50,841 nt of DNA from Candidatus Obscuribacterales bacterium (GCA_021732085.1 JAKFVQ010000016.1:1-50841); one strand, 5' to 3'. Counted from the stretch's first letter, positions 26,180-35,202 are shown. Program-made: numbers and translations. The notes: generated from the sequence alone by a model not told the origin.

Positions 26180-27685
26180 TTATTGCTCCCCTTCTTTCTT
26201 CTTGGCCTCATCCGACAGAACGTTATCGAAGAGATCATCCATTTCCTTATCAGAAACTTTCATGATGCCACCTTCGGGCTCATCTTTTTTCTTAGCCTCG
26301 GGCGGCTTCTCTTTTTGCTTTGCATCATCAGATAAAACGTTGTCGAAAAGATTGTCCATTTCGTCATCAGAGACGCTCATGATGCCGCCTTTCGGCTCCT
26401 CCTTCTTCGTTGGAGCAGGCTTATCTTTTTCCTTCGCTTCTTCTGCCAGAACGTTGTCGAAAAGATTGTCCATTTCATCATCAGACACGCTCATGATTCC
26501 GCCCTTCGGCTCTTCTTTCTTTGGAGCCGCTGGAGGCAGTTCTTTCTTTTTCGCATCGTCAGACAAGACGTTGTCGAACAAATCGTCCATCTCTTTGTCA
26601 GAGACTTTCATTATGCCGCCTTCGTCTTCTTTAGCTTTTTCAGCTTCAGCTTTCTTGCGGGCTTCTTCTTCCTCAGCTTTCTTGCGAGCAGCTTCTTCTT
26701 CAGCTTCAGCTTTCTTGCGGGCTTCTTCTTCTTCAGCTTTCTTGCGAGCAGCTTCTTCTTCAGACTTCTTACGAGCCTCTTCCTCTGCATCTTTCTTTCG
26801 CGCTTCGGCCTCGGCTTCAGCTTCTTTTTTACGAGCTTCAGCTTCTGCTTCAGCCTCTTTCTTACGAGCTTCAGCTTCTGAAGTCGCATCGGTCTTTGTC
26901 TCAGACTTTGCTGCTTCCGCCTCACGAACTTCGGCTACGGCTTCTTTGCCTGCATCGGCTTGAACCGCTGGTTTCACTTCCGGAGCGCCTGTTGGTTTTG
27001 AACCCTTAGCTTCAACCTCGACGACAACGTTGTCTGGCTTGTCTACTGGTTTTGCTGCCGGTGCTTCGGCTACAGCTGGCTTTTCGGCTGGCTTGGCTGC
27101 TGGCTTGTCTGCAGCTGGTTTGTCTGCCGCTGGTTTGTCGGCAGCCGGTTTGGCAGCTGCAGCTCCTGCTGCTGGTTTTGCCGCTGGCTTGGCCGGTTTG
27201 GGCTTCGGCATCGGCAATTCTTTCTTCGAATAGTAGTGCGCTGACTCATCTTGAGTGAGGGTCAATTTGCGCAGGTCATAAATCAATGACTCGCGGGTAT
27301 AGTCCGCCATTTCGAAGTCATTGGTATTGATGATGCAGTTTGTTGGGCAAACTTCAGTACAAAGACCGCAGAACATGCACAAGCCGTGATCGATCTTGAA
27401 ATTGATAAGTTCGGGCTTGTTCGTTTCGGGGCTCTTATGCGACGTGATTTGGATGCATTTGTCGGGGCAAACGCGTTCGCATTGTAAGCAGGAGATGCAC
27501 AAGTGATCACCGGTTTGCGGATTGACTGCAAGCGCTAGTCTGCCGCGGAAGTGTCCTGCAAGCTCCGGCATGTGGTCGGGGAACTCTTTGGTGATTGGCT
27601 CGCGCGCGGCGTGTTTCAGTACCGTTCCAAGTCCTCTGCAGACCTGACGCAAGCTTTCGATTGATCGTCCAACTAATGCGAACAT
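26180..27685 (-). CDS. nuoI: NADH-quinone oxidoreductase subunit I with long repeat-bearing C-terminal extension
   Basis: 501 residues against about 160-220 for ordinary NuoI. Residues 1-155 are standard: two 4Fe-4S motifs with Cys at 63, 66, 69, 73 (fourth-cluster Cys 77) and 103, 106, 109, 113 (Cys 117), carrying clusters N6a/N6b that pass electrons toward N2. Then come an Ala/Pro/Lys-rich linker (about residues 160-250), a Lys/Glu/Ala coiled-coil-like region (about 275-350, repeated ARKKAEEE units like TolA), and four copies of GGIMxVSDxEMDxLFDNVL at nt 26564-26620, 26447-26503, 26333-26389 and 26216-26272. The ATG at 27685 follows the nuoH stop by two bases; the frame is open upstream but that part belongs to nuoH. 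The tail's role is unknown. Confidence 0.93.
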   Translation of the reverse strand: MFALVGRSIESLRQVCRGLGTVLKHAAREPITKEFPDHMPELAGHFRGRLALAVNPQTGDHLCISCLQCERVCPDKCIQITSHKSPETNKPELINFKIDHGLCMFCGLCTEVCPTNCIINTNDFEMADYTRESLIYDLRKLTLTQDESAHYYSKKELPMPKPKPAKPAAKPAAGAAAAKPAADKPAADKPAADKPAAKPAEKPAVAEAPAAKPVDKPDNVVVEVEAKGSKPTGAPEVKPAVQADAGKEAVAEVREAEAAKSETKTDATSEAEARKKEAEAEAEARKKEAEAEAEARKKDAEEEARKKSEEEAARKKAEEEEARKKAEAEEEAARKKAEEEEARKKAEAEKAKEDEGGIMKVSDKEMDDLFDNVLSDDAKKKELPPAAPKKEEPKGGIMSVSDDEMDNLFDNVLAEEAKEKDKPAPTKKEEPKGGIMSVSDDEMDNLFDNVLSDDAKQKEKPPEAKKKDEPEGGIMKVSDKEMDDLFDNVLSDEAKKKEGEQ

Positions 27686-27687
27686 GA

Positions 27688-29196
27688 CTAGATGAGCTCC
27701 TTGAGGAAAGTAACTGCAAGAAGAAGAATGAGTGAAAGAGGAATGAGTCGCTTCCAACCAAAATCCATAAGTTGGTCAATTCTGAATCTCGGCAAGGTTC
27801 CACGGACCAAGATTGCGAAATAGACGAGGAAATAAACCTTGGCGATTGACCAGATGGCACCACTGAGGGTTACAGCATTAAGTATTGGTGGAAGACCTAT
27901 GCCGTTGAGAACGCCATTGACCCCGGCGCAGACTACATCGAGTCCTTGCATGATGGGGGCGTATAAGATCGCCGGCAGTGGTGCAGAGCCGCCACCAAAC
28001 CACATCACAACAGCAATGGTTGAAACGATGAAGAGGTTGGTGAATTCTGCAAGGAAGAAGATTGCAAACCTTATGCCGCTGTATTCGGTGTTATAACCGC
28101 TAACCAATTCCGATTCTGCTTCTGGCAAGTCGAACGGGATGCGGTTGATTTCAGCGCAAGCTCCAGTCAAATATAGACCGCAAAGGAGCATGGTTGAAAT
28201 CATAAGAAGGATGCAGCAAATGCCTTTCATGAAGGCGCCGAAGCCTGTATATCCTGGCGCACCGGCAGCTACCAGGGACAGATAGGAAGTAAGCGTGTCG
28301 CCGCCGAAGATGTTCCAGTTGAGCATGCCGAAGTTGCCGAGCGTTGAAGGACCGGCACCGCTAGCTAGTAAGGCGCTAGTGGCATTAGAGCCGCCGCGAA
28401 TGGCTTCCCATCTCTTAAAGTCGGCCGCATCTGGATTCGTTAGCTGGGAAAGTTCAACCGGGTTCTGAAGCCAGGCTAAATCGACGACATTTAAGGTGCC
28501 CACCAGCAAGCAGATTGTGATAACTGCCAGTACAAGCGGAATTTCGTACGAGATTGCTTGAGCCGCAGAACGCAATCCACCTACTAGTGAATACTTGTTG
28601 TTGCTAGCCCAGCCGCCCATCACGATTCCGACTACTGGAATCGATGACATTGCTAGTACGTAAAAGATCCCTGTCGGCAAGTTCACTATCTGGAAGAGAT
28701 CGTGATTGCTGGTTACTGCCGCGAGCAGCGGAATTGCACCAAAAACCGACGGGGCGAAGAAAATGATCGGAGCAAGCGTGAACATGATCAAGTCCGAACC
28801 TTCGGGATCGATGTTCTCTTTGAACAACAGTTTGACTGCGTCTGCACCAGTTTGCAGGAAGCCATCGGGACCAACTCTGTTCGGGCCTTTTCTGACTGTG
28901 AATAGAGCTAGACCGCGGCGCTCAGCAAGCACCATGTAAGTTGCGTTAATAGGAATGAAGACCATTACAGCAATTAATGGTGTCAATTGGCGAAACACAT
29001 TAGCTATGTTCTGAAGGTTTTGGTTATCCTTGCCTCCCAGCAAAATCAAGTGCGGGACTAACTCGCCGACAGCATATGCTGCTAGCCAGACGGCGCCAAA
29101 AATGATTCCCATCCATATAAGAGATATTCGGAAAAACTTGAATAACTCGTTGATATTGCCTGTCATAGCAGAGGTTGCTGCGGCTGCTGTTGTCAT
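27688..29196 (-). CDS. nuoH: NADH-quinone oxidoreductase subunit H (enlarged)
   Basis: 502 residues, longer than the usual 320-420. Conserved NuoH elements: AERRGLALFTVRKGPNRVGP with the following DAVKLLFKE, the SSIPVVGIVMGGWASNNKYSLVGGLRSAAQ segment in pieces, and FDLPEAESELVSGYNTEYSG, which line the quinone tunnel and link to the hydrophilic arm. The extra length comes from a ~65-residue N-terminal region with its own hydrophobic helix and a ~60-residue polar insertion around residues 235-300 (Asn/Gly/Ser-rich) in a loop. It sits between nuoD and nuoI in the operon. Confidence 0.94.
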   Translation of the reverse strand: MTTAAAATSAMTGNINELFKFFRISLIWMGIIFGAVWLAAYAVGELVPHLILLGGKDNQNLQNIANVFRQLTPLIAVMVFIPINATYMVLAERRGLALFTVRKGPNRVGPDGFLQTGADAVKLLFKENIDPEGSDLIMFTLAPIIFFAPSVFGAIPLLAAVTSNHDLFQIVNLPTGIFYVLAMSSIPVVGIVMGGWASNNKYSLVGGLRSAAQAISYEIPLVLAVITICLLVGTLNVVDLAWLQNPVELSQLTNPDAADFKRWEAIRGGSNATSALLASGAGPSTLGNFGMLNWNIFGGDTLTSYLSLVAAGAPGYTGFGAFMKGICCILLMISTMLLCGLYLTGACAEINRIPFDLPEAESELVSGYNTEYSGIRFAIFFLAEFTNLFIVSTIAVVMWFGGGSAPLPAILYAPIMQGLDVVCAGVNGVLNGIGLPPILNAVTLSGAIWSIAKVYFLVYFAILVRGTLPRFRIDQLMDFGWKRLIPLSLILLLAVTFLKELI

Positions 29197-29235
29197 TTCC
29201 TAACCTTTTTGCTCGCTGTTGCGTTTCCGTTCCAA

Positions 29236-30459
29236 TTACCTGTCGACGTCCGGCAGAATTACGTCAATTGATCCGAAGATCGCCATGACGTCTGCGATCG
29301 GAGAGCCAACCAAAAGCTCACTTATTGCTGAAAGATTGCAGAATGACGGATTGCGCCATCTGAATCTGTACGCTTTATCAGATCCGTTTGATACCACATA
29401 GCAACCAATCGTTCCTCGTGGTGACTCAACTGCGGCAAACCCTTCACCAGCTTTTACGCGAAGACCGGCGTTCTGTTTCTTTGCCATGATCATATGGTCA
29501 GGCGGAAGGTCTTTGCTGTCATCCTTCTCCGGACCGGTTGTGCCCAAGGCTTTGCGCAACTCTTCAGTTGTGCCGCCCGGAATCTGTTTGATGCACTGGC
29601 GGATGATGTTGACGCATTCACGCATCTCAGCAATACGGCACATGTAACGTGCCCATGTATCTCCTTCCGTCATAACTGGAACCTTGAAGTCGATTTCAGG
29701 ATAGATGGAATAAGGTTTTGTTTTGCGCAAATCGAGATTGATCCCTGAAGCGCGCACACAAGGTCCGCTCATTCCATACGCCATGGCGACTTCTGGAGCA
29801 AGATATCCGACACCCTTTGTTCTCTTTAAGAAGATCGGGTTCTCGGTGACAATCGCTTCGTATTCGTCGATGCGATCGTTAAACTCGTTCAAGAATGTTT
29901 CCAGTTTTTCAAACCAGCCAAATGGAGGGTTTCTGACGACGCCGCCAATTCTGATGTAGTTAAACATCATGCGTTGACCAGCGACAGCTTCAAATAGATC
30001 GAATAGTTTTTCGCGTTCGCGGAATGGATAGAACGGGAACCCAAACATGGCACCTAAGTCGATCAGGTAGGTTCCCAACCAGAGAAGGTGCGACGTGATT
30101 CTATTCATTTCAGAGAGAATTACTCGCAGGTATTCAGCGCGCTTTGGAACGGTTGTGCCTTCGATGGTTTCGGCTGATCTGGAAAGTGCCCAGGACGTGT
30201 ACATGCCCGAGAGATAGTCTACTCGGTCGATCAATGCCTGATACTGGAACCAGGTTCTGTTCTGTCCTTGCCATTCTTGCGCGCGGTGCAAGTGCCCCAA
30301 AACTGGTTCGACGTGTTTGACGATTTCTCCGTCGAGAGTAACGATCAATCGCAACACGCCGTGTGTGGCTGGGTGCTGCGGACCCATGTTGATGATCATC
30401 TCCTGAGTTTTTAGCTCTGGTGATGTTGTCTCTATCGGTGTAGTTAGATCTGTGGACAT
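29236..30459 (-). CDS. nuoD: NADH-quinone oxidoreductase subunit D
   Basis: 407 residues, normal for the 49-kDa subunit. Family markers: INMGPQHPATHGVLRL near residue 24, HVEPVLGHLHRAQEW, and the C-terminal APRG-like ESPRGTIGCYVVSNGSDKAYRFRWRNPSF run. The His in GPQHPATHG and a Tyr deeper in the fold form the quinone headgroup site. It is encoded separately from nuoC (17-base gap), as in non-fused complexes. Confidence 0.96.
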   Translation of the reverse strand: MSTDLTTPIETTSPELKTQEMIINMGPQHPATHGVLRLIVTLDGEIVKHVEPVLGHLHRAQEWQGQNRTWFQYQALIDRVDYLSGMYTSWALSRSAETIEGTTVPKRAEYLRVILSEMNRITSHLLWLGTYLIDLGAMFGFPFYPFREREKLFDLFEAVAGQRMMFNYIRIGGVVRNPPFGWFEKLETFLNEFNDRIDEYEAIVTENPIFLKRTKGVGYLAPEVAMAYGMSGPCVRASGINLDLRKTKPYSIYPEIDFKVPVMTEGDTWARYMCRIAEMRECVNIIRQCIKQIPGGTTEELRKALGTTGPEKDDSKDLPPDHMIMAKKQNAGLRVKAGEGFAAVESPRGTIGCYVVSNGSDKAYRFRWRNPSFCNLSAISELLVGSPIADVMAIFGSIDVILPDVDR

Positions 30460-30476
30460 TTTTCTTGCTGCCTCAA

Positions 30477-31025
30477 TTAGCGCATGCTGTGTGGATTTTT
30501 GTCGTTAAGAGAATCAACTGGTTGCTTGTAATCACGGCGCAACGGATGACCATCCCAATCCCATGGATTCAGAAGTCTGCGCAGATATGGGTGACCTTCG
30601 TATCGAATTCCGACAAGGTCATAGGTCTCGCGCTCATGCCAATTTGCAGCCGGCCAGAAATTAGCGATGCTTGGCACCACGGGCAACTGTCCTTCCGGAA
30701 CTTCGGATTTTGGAATGATTACTTTGATGACCAATTCTTTTAAATTGTTGTATGACCAAAAGTGATAAACGGATTCGAAATGGTCAGCTTGTTCGGTTCC
30801 GGTTATCGTGAGCAAGTAATTAAGCATCGTATCGGCGCTGCTTCTCATCAGCTTTATGGCTTGTTGGAGATCTTTTCCAGCAAGTTCGATGCACTCGACT
30901 CCGCCGGAATGATCTGCATGACGCTTAGAGTTGATTCCGTTTTCTGCCAGGAACTGTCCAAAGAATGCTGCTGGAAGATCTTTTGGTTCTTCCGCTGCAG
31001 GTTTGGCTCCGTGTGCTTCTGTCAT
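30477..31025 (-). CDS. nuoC: NADH-quinone oxidoreductase subunit C
   Basis: 182 residues. The 30-kDa subunit signature is present: ERETYDLVGIRYEGHPYLRRLLNPWDWDGHPLRRDY in pieces, and YHFWSYNNLKELVIKVIIP upstream of it. The first ~45 residues are polar and divergent. NuoC packs against NuoD at the quinone module. The gene lies 35 bases after nuoB and 17 before nuoD. Confidence 0.95.
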   Translation of the reverse strand: MTEAHGAKPAAEEPKDLPAAFFGQFLAENGINSKRHADHSGGVECIELAGKDLQQAIKLMRSSADTMLNYLLTITGTEQADHFESVYHFWSYNNLKELVIKVIIPKSEVPEGQLPVVPSIANFWPAANWHERETYDLVGIRYEGHPYLRRLLNPWDWDGHPLRRDYKQPVDSLNDKNPHSMR

Positions 31026-31060
31026 ACCTCTATCCTTGTGTTCTAAATTCTTGCAATCGC

Positions 31061-31729
31061 TTAGGCTGGGTTCTCTTTCAGTTCTTCCGTCACGTTCACT
31101 TTCGCTTCTTCGACGGATGCTCTGAGGACTTCGTACGGCAGCCCGCTATCGTAATCAACGTAGCGAATAGCTCGTGATTGATGCGCCTTCTTTGCACGCT
31201 CAGCCAGTGACTGCGTCCGGATTTTTTGCTGCAACTTCAACAGCGCATCGAGGATACCTTCTGGACGTGGAGGGCATCCAGGCAAATAGACGTCAACTGG
31301 AATGATTCTGTCGACACCCTGGACAACTGAATATGAATCGTTGAACATGCCACCGGTGATGGTGCAAGCGCCCATCGCGATAACGAATTTTGGCTCGGGC
31401 AATTGCTCATACAGCGTGATTAAGGCTGGAGCCATCTTTCTTGTGATAGTGCCGGCTGTAATGATGAGGTCAGCTTGACGAGGCGTGCCCCGGAATACTT
31501 CTGATCCGAATCGCGAGATGTCGAAAGCCGACATACCCACGGACATCATCTCGATAGCGCAACAGCTGGTACCGAAGGTCAGAGGCCAAACGGACTGTGA
31601 TCTTGCCCAGTTGGCGACAGGTGATAGGACATTACTCAGGGCTTCAACTAGTCCGCCAAGTTCGTGCACTTGCACGGTGTCTTTCAGCTCGTCCGGAATG
31701 TCCGGTCTTTGTTGTATTTGTTCGCTCAT
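31061..31729 (-). CDS. nuoB: NADH-quinone oxidoreductase subunit B
   Basis: 222 residues from the ATG at 31729, with GGGAG six bases upstream; the longer in-frame reading overlaps nuoA. The four ligands of cluster N2 are visible: Cys56, Cys57 (TSCCAIEMM), Cys122 (GACTITGG) and Cys152 (LPGCPPRPE). N2 donates electrons to quinone. A ~40-residue tail after the conserved domain is rich in Lys/Arg and Glu. Confidence 0.96.
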   Translation of the reverse strand: MSEQIQQRPDIPDELKDTVQVHELGGLVEALSNVLSPVANWARSQSVWPLTFGTSCCAIEMMSVGMSAFDISRFGSEVFRGTPRQADLIITAGTITRKMAPALITLYEQLPEPKFVIAMGACTITGGMFNDSYSVVQGVDRIIPVDVYLPGCPPRPEGILDALLKLQQKIRTQSLAERAKKAHQSRAIRYVDYDSGLPYEVLRASVEEAKVNVTEELKENPA

Positions 31730-31733
31730 TTTC

Positions 31734-32126
31734 TTACTCCCATTTGAGCGCGCCCTTCTTCCAGGCGTACGCAAGACCTACAGTAAGTATCGCAATGAAG
31801 ATCGCCATTTCGGTTGGCGCCACCATGTGTCCTAGTTCTCGAATTTGCCGGTTATGTGTAGCCAGCGCCCACGGGATCATAAAGATGATTTCAATGTCGA
31901 AAACAATGAACAGCAGCGCATACAAGTAATAGCGAATATCGAACTGAACATTGGCTTCTTGAATCGGCTTCATGCCGCATTCGTAAGGCTGGTTTTTAAG
32001 TGGATTCGGCCTGCCGTATTTGAATAGGAACTGGAGGAGAAAGGAGAGACCGATCATCCCCAGCGCCGGTAAAGCAAACCCGGCTAAAACGAAAAGAATT
32101 ATTTGAACTATCTGTAAGTCGTACAT
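31734..32126 (-). CDS. nuoA: NADH-quinone oxidoreductase subunit A
   Basis: 130 residues with three membrane helices and the conserved PYECGMKP and [26 protein letters not shown] elements (in adjoining pieces) that form the loop over the quinone tunnel. First gene of the complex I operon; its stop is four bases before the nuoB start. Confidence 0.95.
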   Translation of the reverse strand: MYDLQIVQIILFVLAGFALPALGMIGLSFLLQFLFKYGRPNPLKNQPYECGMKPIQEANVQFDIRYYLYALLFIVFDIEIIFMIPWALATHNRQIRELGHMVAPTEMAIFIAILTVGLAYAWKKGALKWE

Positions 32127-32408
32127 ATATTTTCTGCCTGTCCCCCGCGGGAGTCCGTGTCTGACGACACGCCTGCCGCAATAAGGATAGCAAGGCGCAA
32201 GCTCTCAATTACTTTCCTAAGTAGCTTTATATAGATTATAGAGGGATAATACTCTGGTGCGCCGCAGGCTAAATGCCATAATTTCGGCAACGATGCACCA
32301 TTTCCAGCTTCTTGAAAAGGATCAGATTGTAATCCGCTTGCCATCAGCATCAATAAAGTTTTAAATTGAGAACCGACGCCAAGCGATCACAAAAGACACG
32401 TTTATCAC
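32127..32408. promoter_or_regulatory. Divergent promoter region between nuoA (-) and rnc (+)
   Basis: 282 bases. On the minus strand a TATAAT box (complement of 32235-32240) lies about 110 bases before nuoA; no good -35 is seen. A perfect leader hairpin CGTGTC-TGAC-GACACG at 32156-32171 would be in the nuo mRNA leader. A region of GC-rich palindrome CCCCCGCGGG is at about 32142-32151. Confidence 0.35.
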
Positions 32409-33158
32409 ATGACAAGTGCTCGCAAGATTTCAAGTGAAAGAGCCGCTTCCCTTGCCATTTTCCAAGAGCGGATGGGGGTGTCATTCTCCGACATCGCGAT
32501 GCTTGACGAAGCGCTGACTCATAGCAGCTACTCTCATGATCACCCGCATATAGCTGACTACGAGCGTCTTGAGTTTTTCGGCGATGCGGTGTTGAAGTTT
32601 GTTGTAAGCGAGTTTCTATATCACAGCTATCCAAAGCATGATGAGGGGCGGCTTACGGAAATTCGAGCTGTACTCATCAATGCGCGAACACTGGAAAACG
32701 TCGCTATCGAACTTGGGCTTGGCGAATTTATTACTGTCGCGCGCGGCGTGCCGATTCGCGCTTCGATGCTTGCCAGGTCGATGGAGGCAGTATTGGGCGC
32801 GATCTATTTTGATTTGGGAATGGATAAAGCGCGCGGATTCATCAATCGATTTTTTTCATCCAAAGCAGATGCCGTAAATCAGGACCGGATCAAAGACAAC
32901 TACAAAGCGCAACTGCAACAGCTTACACAATCGCGAGCGCAAGGAGTGCCGATCTATACGGTATTGCAGATTGAAGGACCCCCGCACGATCCGACTTTCA
33001 CTGTGTCGGTTACTGTAGCCAACGAAGCGCTTGCCCAGGGAGTTGGGCGCTCTAAAAAAACAGCGGAGCAAGAGGCAGCGCGGATTGCCTACTGCTCGTT
33101 GTTGGATGAGGATGCAACTGCAAAGCTGCAAACCGCTCACGAGGACCGCAATTCGTAG
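32409..33158 (+). CDS. rnc: Ribonuclease III
   Basis: 249 residues, normal length. The nuclease domain has ERLEFFGDAVL at residues 52-62 (metal-binding Glu55 and Asp59) and a second acidic motif LARSMEAVLGAIYFD at 121-135. In the family this second motif normally reads A-D-x-x-E-A; here the Asp is Arg123, while Glu126 is kept. A double-stranded RNA-binding domain follows (about residues 162-238, ending in SKKTAEQEAARIAY). RNase III processes rRNA precursors and structured mRNAs. The Asp-to-Arg change is notable and is discussed in the findings. Confidence 0.94.
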   Translation: MTSARKISSERAASLAIFQERMGVSFSDIAMLDEALTHSSYSHDHPHIADYERLEFFGDAVLKFVVSEFLYHSYPKHDEGRLTEIRAVLINARTLENVAIELGLGEFITVARGVPIRASMLARSMEAVLGAIYFDLGMDKARGFINRFFSSKADAVNQDRIKDNYKAQLQQLTQSRAQGVPIYTVLQIEGPPHDPTFTVSVTVANEALAQGVGRSKKTAEQEAARIAYCSLLDEDATAKLQTAHEDRNS

Positions 33159-33317
33159 GATGTGACGCAGGCGGGTATCATTTATCTGAGGTCGCTAAAT
33201 TTTCAAAATTCAAATCGCGTTGACTGGATTCTGTGATAGCGCTGAACTGGCGACAGCAATCCAATTGTCCGAAGGTTTTATCCATCTCGTTTTTGACGGA
33301 GATCAGGTTACAAACCT

Positions 33318-33704
33318 TCAGCAAAGTGGAAGGTGATCGAAGTCTATTTTCTGGATCTTGTCCACGGCTTTTTTGTATTCTTCCGTGTCTTTCTCGACTT
33401 TCGTTTTTTGATCGCCGTTTATTCTAAACAATCCAGAATCGCGCAGCGGTGCCGTTCTGAATTCATATTCGTTTCCATCTGACTTGAACCAATATTCTTT
33501 GCCTTGAGCATACATGATTCGCGATGCAAGCTTATCGCCATTCTCATCATATGCAACACTTGCAATACTTCGTCCACCCGGCGTGCGCAAATGCTCAACG
33601 CAGTTTCGGAACATATCTAGTGCAGAATCTTGAGCTTGCGTCGACGCGTTGTCGGTTGGTGCTTTTATTGGTTCGTCGAAGACTGATTCAAACTGTGTAG
33701 TCAT
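33318..33704 (-). CDS. Small soluble protein, unknown
   Basis: 128 residues, no signal peptide or membrane segment. Composition is charged and mixed alpha/beta; a central segment IASVAYDENGDKLASRIMYAQGKEY suggests beta hairpins of a WG/YD-like kind. Start ATG at 33704 with a purine-rich GGGGTG upstream. Nothing identifies a family. Confidence 0.65.
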   Translation of the reverse strand: MTTQFESVFDEPIKAPTDNASTQAQDSALDMFRNCVEHLRTPGGRSIASVAYDENGDKLASRIMYAQGKEYWFKSDGNEYEFRTAPLRDSGLFRINGDQKTKVEKDTEEYKKAVDKIQKIDFDHLPLC

Positions 33705-33917
33705 GTGCCCACCCCTGATTTACTTCCGATTGCAAGCAAAGCCTTTGCGGGGGGGCGTGCTTGTCTTTGGCGGTCTACCTTAAATACAGTAAACACCCAG
33801 GGGCGGATTGAGGCAATGTGAATTCCACGAAGCTCGACGGATTACGTTCTGAGGTCGAATGCCAGCTAGGTGCGTCGGTCTGGGCCAGGTAGCCGAGGTT
33901 TACTCTGGATGCATTAC

Positions 33918-33947
33918 AAAAAGAGGAACGGATCGCTCCGTCCCTCT
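33918..33947 (-). terminator. Rho-independent terminator of the Ala/Thr-rich exported protein gene
   Basis: Minus-strand transcript forms an 11-bp stem (AGAGGGACGGA with TCCGTTCCTCT, one G-U) around a GCGA loop, followed by TTTTT (complement of 33918-33922). It lies 20 bases after the stop at 33968. Confidence 0.85.
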
Positions 33948-33967
33948 TCCATTTCTAAAATCGTTTC

Positions 33968-34492
33968 TTAGCGAAGTTGAATTGGCTCGCTCGGAGCTTG
34001 TTCGGAGTTGAAATCGCCGCCAATGCGGGTTCCCTCAGTGCTCGGAGCCGGTGCTGGAGCTGTAGCTGGTTCGGTAGTTGCAGTTTCGGCTGGAGCTTCC
34101 TTCTTCTCTTCTGTTGGTTCAGCCTTTGTAGCAATCGAAACAGGCGGAGCTTTTGCCGGTGTCATGCCTGTTTCATTTACTAGACCTTGTGCATGCGCGG
34201 TCAAACGCAACGCATCCAAATGAGTCGTTGCTGCTTTCAAATCAGCTTGAGCAGCTTTGAGCAATGCGCGCGATGCGTTTACTTGCTTATTTGCAAGTTC
34301 GACTTGCGCTTTTGCTTGCTCAACTCTGGTTTGAGCAGCATCGATTTCCGGATTCGATAATTTTGTGCCGACATCCTGAAGAGTTGCACCTTTTGGCTTT
34401 GCTCCAGGAAGTGCATCCACGCTGGATGCCAAACCGAACATGACAGCCAGTGCAGCTGTCAAAACTAAACTATTTCGAGTCATATCTTTCAT
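33968..34492 (-). CDS. Exported coiled-coil protein, unknown
   Basis: 174 residues with a signal peptide (residues about 1-28, cleavage near VDA). Residues about 45-105 are a heptad-like coiled coil rich in Ala, Gln and Lys (AAQTRVEQAKAQVELANKQV pattern). The last ~65 residues are an Ala/Pro/Thr/Glu-rich disordered tail. GAGG precedes the ATG. A terminator follows directly. Layout resembles small Lpp-like or OmpH-like periplasmic proteins, without a specific match. Confidence 0.75.
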   Translation of the reverse strand: MKDMTRNSLVLTAALAVMFGLASSVDALPGAKPKGATLQDVGTKLSNPEIDAAQTRVEQAKAQVELANKQVNASRALLKAAQADLKAATTHLDALRLTAHAQGLVNETGMTPAKAPPVSIATKAEPTEEKKEAPAETATTEPATAPAPAPSTEGTRIGGDFNSEQAPSEPIQLR

Positions 34493-35202
34493 TTAACAAC
34501 CTCTGGAAAACCGCAAGAATGCTTGTGGACACGGAGTGCACAGATGCGCCGCTACACAGAAAACCACCTTCTACAACATGGAATCTTACAACTTTGCCCT
34601 CTATGTTGCATGATTTCGTAGCTCGATCCGCTTGCCTATCAAGGCTATTCGCGATCGATCCGTTTCGGTGATTGATCGGATATAGCTCGAGATCTTTCAG
34701 ATATCTTTTGCTTGTCAGATATGTGCAGCATTGGACAGACGAATGCGAAGCCGCCTGATCGCATGACAACATCGGAATCTTTACTTATTAGAGAATTTGA
34801 ATTTACTTGAAGCCGAATTTTGTTTTTTTCTGCAGCGTCGGTTGCGGGGCAGGGCCCCTCGTAACGCTGTAGCCACAGTGCCGTTAAGTTAGGTGACGTT
34901 AGCTTGTCGGCAGCCCCCGACCGGCGCCCAGCCGCTTACGGCCTGTGATGTACCGTATACTGAGTAGGCAATATGTGGATGGGATGAACTAAATCTCTTG
35001 TTTGCATATATACCGGCGGGTTAAACTAGCGCCCGGCAACTTGTCATGGACCGGTTGAAGCTCCTTGCAGCTTAGCGATACTGGTTTATGAGAAGCGTCG
35101 AGTCTGATTGCATGGAATGCCTGCGATCCAGGGACTGAGTGCCAGAAACACTCCGCCTTCTGCGATTCCGAGCTGCGCAAGAAATGAGGCAGGAAACACC
35201 GA
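34493..35202. other. Long non-coding region before rpsA
   Basis: About 700 bases without a convincing protein gene. The part at 34831-34945 is a GC-rich cluster of hairpins (see separate entry). A TATACT box at 34956-34961 with a TTACGG 14 bases upstream could be a weak promoter for rpsA. The remaining sequence to 35202 would be an mRNA leader of over 200 bases. Confidence 0.4.
34831..34945 (+). ncRNA. GC-rich multi-hairpin block, possible structured RNA or rpsA leader
   Basis: Successive inverted repeats: CAGCGT (34833-34838) with ACGCTG (34864-34869) enclosing GTTGCGGGGC/GCCCCTCGTAAC; CGCTGT with ACAGTG just after; GTCGG with CCGAC; CGGC with GCCG; and GCCG with CGGC near 34931-34942. There is no open frame. 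Strand is assumed from the downstream gene. I do not recognise a known RNA family. Confidence 0.35.

Noticed and set aside
26145..26963. Long plus-strand open frame opposite the NuoI tail
   Set aside because: Mirror image of the repetitive Lys/Ala/Glu codons of nuoI; no ribosome binding site and only Ser/Phe/Ala repeats.
34860..34960. Cobalamin riboswitch, suggested by a GCCAC-type string near 34872
   Set aside because: The rest of the B12-box and the characteristic pairing are missing, and the downstream gene is a ribosomal protein.
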